The notes beneath the pieces are model-generated. The model was not told where the DNA came from and did no database searches. It saw only the letters and a program-made list of their open reading frames with translations. This document shows positions 17,796 through 25,079 of a DNA stretch of 64,000 nucleotides, piece by piece. Positions within the stretch are counted from its first letter, which is position 1; each line of letters starts with the position of its first letter. Source of the DNA: Streptomyces sp. CB02400 (lineage in GTDB: Bacteria > Actinomycetota > Actinomycetes > Streptomycetales > Streptomycetaceae); the NCBI RefSeq assembly GCF_001905725.1, contig NZ_LIWB01000026.1, positions 17,049 through 81,048 of the forward strand, read 5' to 3'. A program made the position numbers and the translations under genes.

Positions 17796-18419
17796 CTAGC
17801 TCGCGGGCCAGTGTGGGTTCGGCATGCCGTCATCGCTCATGTGCGCCCGTTGCCAGATCTCGTTCCATCGGTACGGGGTTTCCGGCACGAGCCGGTGCCG
17901 CTGCCCGCACGGGCATGGCACCAGCGTCCACGCACACCCACGGCACAACTCGACCCAGCCGTGCCCGGTCGAGTTCGACTCCAGCGGTCCCTCGTCCCCA
18001 CAGGCCGGGCAGCCGGGGAGAGCGGCGCCGTCCAGAATCGCGTTCTGTCGCCGGACGTATTGGGACAGTCGCAGCGACGGGTGGCGAAACGGGTCCTCAT
18101 ACCAAGCGCGGTCCGGGCCCTCCCACCTGCTCCGCAGCCACCACGGTCGCGGGTTCGCTACAGCCCGCCGCCCGGCCCGCTTCTCTGCCCGGCGCTGCTT
18201 GGTGTACTCCTCCGCCCGCGCGAGCCACACAACCCTCGCCTCATGCAGTTCCTCCACCGCCCGCACCAGCGCGTCCGGGTCCGCCTCCAGCCGCCGGGGG
18301 ATCGCGGCGCTGAGCGTGAGGCGGTGGTAGGTAGCCCGGAAGCCGTATGGCGCAAAGAGGGTGGTGCAGGTCCGCAGCGCGCTGTGCCGGCGGCGGAGAG
18401 GGAGGCGGGCGTCGTGCAC
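17796..18419 (-). CDS. Conserved hypothetical with C-terminal zinc-ribbon motif
   Basis: A 207-aa protein. The N-terminal half is basic and helical (RRLEADPDALVRAVEELHEA, RAEEYTKQRRAEKRAGRRAV). The C-terminal half has paired cysteines, LPGCPACGDEGP and LCRGCAWTLVPCPCGQRHRL, consistent with a zinc ribbon. The last residues (RWNEIWQRAHMSDDGMPNPH) look well ordered. No family is recognised. It lies 14 bp downstream of the next minus-strand gene, so the two are probably one transcript. Confidence 0.6.
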   Translation of the reverse strand: MHDARLPLRRRHSALRTCTTLFAPYGFRATYHRLTLSAAIPRRLEADPDALVRAVEELHEARVVWLARAEEYTKQRRAEKRAGRRAVANPRPWWLRSRWEGPDRAWYEDPFRHPSLRLSQYVRRQNAILDGAALPGCPACGDEGPLESNSTGHGWVELCRGCAWTLVPCPCGQRHRLVPETPYRWNEIWQRAHMSDDGMPNPHWPAS

Positions 18420-18433
18420 GCGCGTTCGGTGGG

Positions 18434-19066
18434 TCAGGAAGCTGGTCGTTGTGTGGGCCCCAGGTCCAGCGCCCGTGCCAGGGCGGCGGTGACGGCGGCG
18501 GCGTGTGCCGGCAGGTGTTGTCCGGCCCAGCTTCCGGCGAGGTTGAGGAAGTCCTGCAAGTCCCGCTGGGCACCCGTGACGAGCGTGCGTACCTGGCCCA
18601 CTGGCAGCTCGATCACCGGGCTGTCTTCCTCCCCGTAGGCGTCGAGAGTCAGCCGGACACTGTCGCCCACGCGTTCGGCCATCGAGGACGGGTCGTGGCC
18701 GAAGTAGCAGCAGCCGGTGCCGTCGAGCACCTCAAGCCAGTCCCGCCAGGTCTCCAGGCCGCTGCAGCAACCCGGCTCGACGAAGACGGTGTCGGTGGCG
18801 TTGTCGGTCACCCGGAACCCGCCGGCGGCGAACAGGTCAGGCATGGTGAGCAGTCCGTGCAGGAACGTGCCGAGTGGGTCGGTCGGGCACGGCCCGTGCT
18901 CCTCCTCCGGCTCGAAGTCGTTGCAGTCGGCGATCCGCATAACTGCCGTGCCGACCTCCGCCGGAGTCAGCTCCCCGCCCAGAACGAGGTAGCCGTACGA
19001 CTCGTGCTCGCCAATGGGCCAGAGCGCAAAGTCGTCGGCAGTGAAAATCTCCAGAACGGGTTGCAT
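18434..19066 (-). CDS. Conserved hypothetical protein
   Basis: A 210-aa soluble acidic protein from the ATG at 19066 (MQPVLEIFTADDFALWPIGE); upstream residues in the same frame look spurious. Segments are HESYGYLVLGGELTPAEVGT, CPTDPLGTFLHGLLTMPDLF, FVEPGCCSGLETWRDWLEVL and SPVIELPVGQVRTLV, with five cysteines including a CC pair. I do not recognise a domain. Its small spacing to the downstream zinc-ribbon gene suggests an operon. Confidence 0.65.
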   Translation of the reverse strand: MQPVLEIFTADDFALWPIGEHESYGYLVLGGELTPAEVGTAVMRIADCNDFEPEEEHGPCPTDPLGTFLHGLLTMPDLFAAGGFRVTDNATDTVFVEPGCCSGLETWRDWLEVLDGTGCCYFGHDPSSMAERVGDSVRLTLDAYGEEDSPVIELPVGQVRTLVTGAQRDLQDFLNLAGSWAGQHLPAHAAAVTAALARALDLGPTQRPAS

Positions 19067-19264
19067 CACAATCACACGGGGATGATGCCGGACCCACTGC
19101 CGCGCCGCCACGGTCTAAAGCGGGTGTCGAGGGCGCCAGCACGATCCCAAAGAGGCGCCCCGTGCGCTCCGCTGTCAGAACCTGGTGAGACCGGTCCCGT
19201 GAGAGTGGTGGTGCACCGACCAGCCCGGGCCCAACCAGTTGGCCCCGGTCTCGCGCATGGCAGG

Positions 19265-20026
19265 ATGCCTGATCACGGACGAGCACAAGGAGATCCCATT
19301 AACGATCAAGGCATCCCTGACTCGGCAGGTGGCTTCAGGGTCGTCGCTGTTGATGCCGACTGGCCGGAATCACGACAGTTCAAGGGTGGCGGCTACAACC
19401 GAGTCACCGGCGACATCCATGTGTATCTGTGGTTCGGCTCTGCGTCCTATGACCCGCAGGTCGAGCATGTCATGGTTTTCAGCGCCTCCTCCGGCGGTAC
19501 AAAGGCCAGCGAGGCTCTGGCGGACGCTTTGGAGGACTACTGCCACGCCGGTGAGGGACTTCCGGCCAGCCTGCCGGTCTCCGAACCCGTCACCATCACC
19601 GCAGACGGAAAACCCGTGACGTTCGAACTCTGGCGGAACAGCAGCGACCATTGCTGGGTCGCCCGGGGCCGTGTCGAGAGCACCGAAGTGGTCCTGTCTG
19701 GCTCCGAGATAGAACCCAGCGAGCTGCGCCTGGTCCGCGTGAACGGCCTGGCCGCATACTCGGCCCCGATCGCGTTCCTTCCCGAGCGAGAAGCGATCTC
19801 CGCTGCCATGGGAAGCGATCTCCAGGCGGCGGGGCCCAGTCGGCAATCGCAGGTCGAGGAGGCGGGAACCGCGCTGCGGGCCCTGCGCGACATCGCCGCC
19901 CGGGGTGCCGCCCTCGGGGGACCCAGCCGGGAATTGCACGGCGAGGAGGCGGATACGGTGATGCGCGCCCTGCGCTACCTCGCCCAGGATGCCCGCCCCG
20001 CGGGAGGATTGGGAGCAGAGAGCTGA
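19265..20026 (+). CDS. Conserved hypothetical protein with repeated C-terminal motif
   Basis: The plus-strand frame to the TGA at 20024-20026 encodes a plausible protein: RVVAVDADWPESRQFKGGGY, VTGDIHVYLWFGSASYDPQV, ALADALEDYCHAGEGLPASL, HCWVARGRVESTEVVLSGSE. Two similar tail segments follow (EEAGTALRALRDIAARGAAL; EEADTVMRALRYLAQDARPA). The ATG at 19265 has no ribosome site. A good AAGGAG lies at 19288-19293, followed at 19298 by an in-frame ATT, so initiation at a non-standard codon is conceivable. No family is recognised. Confidence 0.55.
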   Translation: MPDHGRAQGDPINDQGIPDSAGGFRVVAVDADWPESRQFKGGGYNRVTGDIHVYLWFGSASYDPQVEHVMVFSASSGGTKASEALADALEDYCHAGEGLPASLPVSEPVTITADGKPVTFELWRNSSDHCWVARGRVESTEVVLSGSEIEPSELRLVRVNGLAAYSAPIAFLPEREAISAAMGSDLQAAGPSRQSQVEEAGTALRALRDIAARGAALGGPSRELHGEEADTVMRALRYLAQDARPAGGLGAES

Positions 20027-20391
20027 TCAGCTCCCGCCGCCCTGGCCCACTCCTCGAAGGCCGTCGGGCTCTCGTGGCCCGCGTTCCGCTGACCGACGAT
20101 GTGCTGGGTCACGACGACCGCGGCGGCGGCGGAGAGCACGACGTGCAACCTGTGCCCCGAGCGAGTGCCTGGACCATACGCTGAAGCCGGCGTGAGTCGT
20201 GACCGATGCCGGAGGAGGTGCTGGTGTATCCCCGGGCATGTCAGCAGCTCTCTTGAGCGGGTCGCGCGAGGGCACCGACGGCAACGAGAGTGGATGGCGA
20301 CAGCACCCAGCAGCCTGCTACGGCGACGATCCGTGTCCGCCCGGCCGAGCCAACAGGATGTGCCCGCATCTTCTGATCGCCTGGTCTCGGC
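20027..20391. other. Interval with a short minus-strand coding remnant
   Basis: About 365 bp. Near 20030-20110 the minus strand reads HIVGQRNAGHESPTAFEEWA, which resembles the tail of an NmrA/SDR-type protein, but nothing precedes it in frame. The remainder shows no supportable feature. Confidence 0.3.
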
Positions 20392-20930
20392 TCAGCTCAG
20401 CGCAGCGGCACGGAGCCAATCGGCGAGCGCTGAGAAGTCGGCATCCACGAGGCCTTCGGCCGGGTCGACGCGATGAAGGAGTGACGGCCCAGGGTGTTGG
20501 GCGGCGACCCAGACGCGGTCCATGGCGCTGATCTCGTCGTCGACCCGGACAAAGGGCCGGCGGTTGGCCCACTCGACGAGGTGGCGGGTCTTCCAGCGCA
20601 GGCCGCGCGGGCCGTCCTCGGAGCAGACGTCCGGCCACTTCACGACGGGCAGCCTTGGTAGTCCGAGGCATGGGGCGATGGCCTCGTTCGCATCCTCCAT
20701 CCAGGTCGAGGCCCATACGAGCTCGCAGCTCAGAGCCATGAGGCGTGGTCCGAGGCCGGGCCAAGCCGTCCGAGTAGTGGGTTTTCTCGGTCGAGGGACG
20801 TCTGAGAGCCGGAAGCAGGGGCTTGCAGGCGGCTGGACGACGACCCGAACGGGCTGAGCGGGCGGTCAACGTCGAGGAAGAGGATGGGGCGCTCCGACGC
20901 CCTGGCCGTGGGGGCGGTGTCCACCGCTCG
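20392..20930 (-). pseudogene. HAD-like hydrolase, frameshifted
   Basis: Two minus-strand frames together make one HAD-type protein. The N-terminal frame reads RPILFLDVDRPLSPFGSSSS; the usual family signature is DVDGPLNP, so Gly is replaced by Arg beside the nucleophile. The second frame reads CELVWASTWMEDANEAIAPC, LPVVKWPD, WKTRHLVEWANRRPFVRVDD and HPGPSLLHRVDPAEGLVDAD. The frame change lies near 20740-20760. The loss looks recent because each half is otherwise well conserved. Confidence 0.7.
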
Positions 20931-20984
20931 GCCCGGCTGGTGCCCGGACTGCCGGAAGCAGCCGAGACGCGTACGCAACATGCA

Positions 20985-22413
20985 CTAACGCACCCTGAAC
21001 GAGCGGCCGTTGGCCTCTCGCCGGGTCATAGTCCGGCTGTGGGTGCGCCGGTACTTCTGCGACCGGAAGAGCTGTTCTCGCAAAACGTTCGTCGAGCAGG
21101 TGCCGGGCCTGTCCGAGCGGCATCGCCGCTCCAGCGTCGAGCTGACGGGCTGACCGCGGTCGATCGCGGTCGAGCTCGGCGGCCGTCCTGCTGCCCGATT
21201 GTGCCGCCGACTGCGGCTGACCGCAGGCCGGCCCCGGCTGCTCAGGCTGTTGACGGCGCCGGCGGTGCCGGACCGTGCGCCGCGGGTGCTGGGGGTGGAC
21301 GAGTTCGCCTTCCGCAAGGGCTGCACCTACGGCACCGTACTGGTCGACGTCGAGGCCGACCGGGTCGTGGACGTGCTGCCCGACCGCACCTCCGCGACGT
21401 TCGCGGCCTGGCTGACCGAGCACCCCGGGGCCGAGATCATCTGCCGGGACCGGGCCACCGCCTGCACCAAGGCGGTCGAGGAAGCCGCCCCTGACGCCCT
21501 GGAAGTCGCTGACCGCTGACACCTGCTGCAGAACCTGTCCGCCGCGGTCGAGAAGACCTGCCACCAGCACCGCGACTGCCTGCGCAAACGCGCCGAGGAG
21601 GAAACGGTGGCTGAAGTGCCCGAAGTGGCCCAGATGCTGTTACCGCCCGGGAACTGCCCCGAACGCAGATCATCGAGCGCACCCGTCACCGCTACGAGGA
21701 CATCCACCGCCTGCTGGAGCAACGCTGGACGGTCAGCGTGATCGCCCGCCGGCTGAACCTCGACCGCAAGACCGTCCGCCGCTTCCGCGACACCGCCCTC
21801 GACCAGCTGCTTGCCTCGGCCCGCGACCGCCGACCCAACGGCGTTTTGGAGCCGTTCAAGGCATACCTGAAGACCCGCTTCACCGAGGACCAAGGCCAGG
21901 TCAGCGGCACCCGGCTGTTCTTGGAGATCCAGGCCCGCGGCTACCGGGGCAGTCGCCAGGTCGTCCGTAAACACCTCGCCGCCCTGCGAGCGGGCACCGC
22001 CGAACCGGTCCGGGCCGACATCCCCGGCCCCCGCAAGATCACCCCCTGGATCATGCGGCCCCACGAGACGCTCGCCGAGAGCCAGGACGAGCGGCTGCTT
22101 CAGGTCCGGCTCGCCTGCCCGGACATCACCCGGACCTGCGACCTCGCTCGGGCGTTCGCCGATCTGGTCCGCCACCGGCGCGGATACCTGCTACTCGAGT
22201 GGATCCGGCAGGCCGAGCAGGACGCATCGAAGCCCATGAAGGGCTTCGCCGGCTTCCTCCGCCAGGACCTCGACGCCGTCACCGCCGGACTCGGCCCGCC
22301 GTGGAGTTCCGGAGTGGTCGAGGGCCGCGTGAACCGGGTGAAAACACTCAAGAGGGCCATGTACGGCCGAGCTTCGTTCGAACTCCTGCGGACCCGCATC
22401 CTCACCCGGTCAT
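20985..22413 (+). pseudogene. ISL3-family transposase with stop and frame changes
   Basis: Almost a whole ISL3 transposase: the zinc-finger/N-terminal part is scrambled (20990-21200). The core then reads VLGVDEFAFRKGCTYGTVLV, DRTSATFAAWLTEHPGAEII and CRDRATACTKAVEEAAPDAL, followed by an in-frame TGA at 21517-21519 and HLLQNLSAAVEKTCHQHRDC. After a frame change near 21660 it reads IERTRHRYEDIHRLLEQRWT, VIARRLNLDRKTVRRFRDTA and GPPWSSGVVEGRVNRVKTLK to 22413. It is inactive. Confidence 0.8.
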
Positions 22414-22418
22414 GAGCA

Positions 22419-23015
22419 TCACGGAACTACCGGAGCCCCTTCTCGGTGGTCTGGGCCAAGGAACAGGGCGGCCAGACGGGGAAGCCGGCGGCTCATCTCC
22501 TTGTCGTCGTCGAAGTCGAAGTCCTCGCCCATGTCAACGACGTCGTCGCTCTCCGTATCAGTCCCGCGGAAACCCTGCCAGGCTTCGTAGAAGGCATCCG
22601 CATCACCCGTGATCCGCTCGAACGCCCCGCTGGCTGCATAGTTCACGTCCTCGTGGAACAGCACTTCGGAACGGTCCCGGACGTTCGCAGCCTGAACCAC
22701 ATCAGGGTGCCCAGCGAGGCTGTCGGGGTCAGCGGCCACGCGCTGGTACCACTGACAACCCAAGGCGATCACCCCAGCGCGGAAGTCCATGAAACTGTCG
22801 TCGGAGCACCCACCCCCGATGAGGTAAGCAGCCGCCCACACATCCCAGCGGTACAGGGCGTCTTGCAGCTCGTCGAAGCGTTCCGCATACTCCAGGATCT
22901 CCTGCCGCGGTCTGTCCGCGAGCTGCTTGACGAGGACCTCGTCGAATGGCTCGCCCGTTTCGGCTGCCCCGGCTTGCGCGGTTTCGATGATGTCCCAGAA
23001 CGTGTCGATGTCCAT
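22419..23015 (-). CDS. DUF4240 domain protein
   Basis: A 198-aa acidic protein from the ATG at 23015 (MDIDTFWDIIETAQAGAAET). The DUF4240 signature is clear: FWDIIE at the start, LYRWDVWAAAYLIGGGCSDD, SFMDFRAGVIALGCQWYQRV, and later NYAASGAFERITGDADAFYE. The molecular role is unknown; the family is common in Streptomyces and Bacteroidetes. The last residues (GPDHREGAPVVP) may derive from the adjoining ISL3 end, so the C-terminus may be altered. An IS630 fragment adjoins its 5' side. Confidence 0.82.
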   Translation of the reverse strand: MDIDTFWDIIETAQAGAAETGEPFDEVLVKQLADRPRQEILEYAERFDELQDALYRWDVWAAAYLIGGGCSDDSFMDFRAGVIALGCQWYQRVAADPDSLAGHPDVVQAANVRDRSEVLFHEDVNYAASGAFERITGDADAFYEAWQGFRGTDTESDDVVDMGEDFDFDDDKEMSRRLPRLAALFLGPDHREGAPVVP

Positions 23016-23094
23016 GACCGCGCACTCTGCCACGACCCGATGACAATCGATCCCGGCCGCCCTGCCGACCCGTTTCACGGGACCGCGGACAGAG

Positions 23095-23612
23095 CCAGAT
23101 TCAAAAAGCGTCATCACCGCCGCGGCCATATCTCCGTGATCCGCGTCCGGGTCCGCTCCCGCCGCCGCTTATCGGTCGCCGCCCTGGTCTGCTACAAGGC
23201 CGGCGAACCCTCGAGGCTGATCTACCGGCCCTGTCCCGATGCCCGGCCCGACGGGCTCAAAAGCTTCTCCTGGCAGGACTACCGCGACATCATCCAGACC
23301 GCCCCCCAGCAACTCGGCGGACCGATCGTGCTGGTCTGGGACAACTTCAACACCCACCTCACCGCCGGCATGCGCCGCTACATCGCCGACCGTGACTGGC
23401 TCACCGTCTTCCAACTGCCGCCCTACGTCCCCGACCTCAACCCGGTCGAGGGCATCTGGTCCGTGCTGCGGCGCACCACCACGGCCAACCGGGCCTTCGC
23501 CGACCCCGACGACCTGATCACCGCCGTCCGACGCGGTCTGCGCCGGCTCCAGTACCGACACGACGCCCTTGACGGCTGCCTCACCGGCATCGGCCTGCCC
23601 AAACCATCATGA
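23095..23612 (+). pseudogene. IS630-family transposase C-terminal half
   Basis: The frame reads ISVIRVRVRSRRRLSVAALV, CYKAGEPSRLIYRPC, GGPIVLVWDNFNTHLTAGMR (second catalytic Asp), LPPYVPDLNPVEGIWSVLRR (with the Glu) and RLQYRHDALDGCLTGIGLP to the stop. The N-terminal half with helix-turn-helix and first Asp is missing, so this is a relic. Confidence 0.8.
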
Positions 23613-23644
23613 CGACATCACGCTTTGAAGGTCAGTAGCCGCAT

Positions 23645-23900
23645 TGGTGTCCGGAAGCGTCGGCTGCCGCCCTGGACAATTCCCCGATCGCAGTCATCTG
23701 GCGTTTCCAATTGTGCGAGGGCGCGCCGACCGGGCGGCCGCGGACCGGGACCAGAATGCCGTCCACAATCCACAGCCGCTCGGCCGGCTTCAGCGTGAGC
23801 AGCGGACCGAGCCGCTGAACAGCGAGGCGAACTGCCGCGTCGTGTGCGTCGCGTGCGGTAGTACACGGCTACCAGCAGCACCCGGTCAGCCAGCGGAAGC
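23645..23900 (-). pseudogene. Short IS5-type (DDE_Tnp_4) remnant
   Basis: Scrambled minus-strand pieces, LLLVAVYYRT, LKPAERLWIVDGILVPV and GRPVGAPSHNW in shifting frames, match the middle of the same IS5-type transposase whose C-terminal half lies at 42046-42504. It is non-functional. Confidence 0.5.
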
Positions 23901-24013
23901 CGCCACGGGCGGCCCCACCCGCGGCCCGGTGAACGCCCCCTCCCACACCCGTTCGGTCCTCAACTTTGCCCGTGCGCAGGAGATGCCCTGCTCGCGGCCT
24001 TCTACAACACCCT

Positions 24014-24316
24014 TCAGTACCACAGGTACAGGTGGTACTTGAACTTCCCGTCAGTGCCGAGGCCGGGGGCGCACTCCCAGGTCCACGTGGGGTGCAGGCT
24101 CACCCAGTACCACCCTCGGTTCTCGCACTCCGTACGGGTCCAGTGGCTGCTGTAGAAGTGCTTGGTCGCCTGTGGGCTCAGGCCGTCCAAGTCGCTCTTC
24201 GTGCTGGCGGGAGCGATAGGCGACGTTGCGGGAGCCGCCTGGGCAGGTGTGGCCATGAGACCCAGTCCTACGGTGGCTCCGAGAGCGAGCCCTGCGATCA
24301 TCTTGCGGATGTCCAT
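24014..24316 (-). CDS. Small secreted protein
   Basis: A 100-aa protein from the ATG at 24316 with AAGGGAT upstream. Residues 1-28 (MDIRKMIAGLALGATVGLGL, then a cleavage site near AQA-AP) form a Sec signal peptide. The mature part has a Thr/Ser/Pro-rich linker and an aromatic, two-Cys end (HWTRTECENRGWYWVSL; TWECAPGLGTDGKFKYHLYL), probably one disulfide. No family is recognised. It could be a small extracellular effector or inhibitor-type protein. Confidence 0.7.
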   Translation of the reverse strand: MDIRKMIAGLALGATVGLGLMATPAQAAPATSPIAPASTKSDLDGLSPQATKHFYSSHWTRTECENRGWYWVSLHPTWTWECAPGLGTDGKFKYHLYLWY

Positions 24317-25079
24317 CGGTATCCCTTCCTCCGGTGAAGGCCCTGGCGGGGAGGCCCGGGCCGCCGCACTTGTTCGACGGCCACCACCTTGCTCACGCGA
24401 CCTTGCCCGATTCTTGGAGGAACCTTGAATCAGCCGATCAGGGCACCATTCGCAAAGGGCGTGCAGGCGACTGGCCTCACACGGCGTTCCAGTGCCGAGC
24501 CACTTGGTCAGCTCGATGGCCCCGGCCAGCGGGGCGCCGTGGGCTCCAGCGATGGTGCGGATACGGGTGGCCATCAGTACTCGTCCTTGTCGTTCACGAT
24601 GCCGAAGTTCGGTCCGGCGGAGGTGTCCGGCTGGAGGCTGTGCTGTTCGGAGGCTCGGTCCTCGCCGACGGCGGTCACGATCAGCTCGTCGCCCCGTGAC
24701 CGGGCCCAGCCCCGAGTGTCGATCAGATGGTGCGGGACCGACCAGGCACGCTCTCGACGGCGATGGTGAACTCCCGTTCGTCCGCCTCGTGTGCCGAACG
24801 CGACGGTGAAGGGTTCCCTGGGCGGCGGGTGAAGGCGCTGTTGCTTTTTGAGCAGAGCCTCGTCGGGGCGGCGCCGACTCTGGCGGTCTGCCTCGCCACC
24901 CTGTGCTCCACACCGGTGGTGAGCGGCAGCTGAACGGTCGACCGTCAACCACTCGCCAACCGCCGCTGGAGGGAGGTCACCGTCCGCTCAGCAAGCGCAC
25001 CCGCCCGAGCCGACCACTGAACCACTGGGCCGAGGGACGACGGCCAGCCGTCTGCGGATAGCGGCCGGGGCCTCCGGGA
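24317..25079. other. Interval with unresolved minus-strand coding signal
   Basis: About 760 bp. On the minus strand 24574-24780 reads HHLIDTRGWARSRGDELIVT and HSLQPDTSAGPNFGIVNDKD to a stop at 24574. A neighbouring frame reads DEREFTIAVESVPGRSRTI just upstream, and a third continues as MATRIRTIAGAHGAPLAGAI downstream. Together they look like one decayed gene of unknown family. I cannot name it. Confidence 0.35.

Noticed and set aside
18347..19264. The long 5' extension of the plus-strand frame ending at 20026
   Set aside because: This part overlaps two minus-strand genes antisense and is low-complexity; only the part from about 19265 has protein character.
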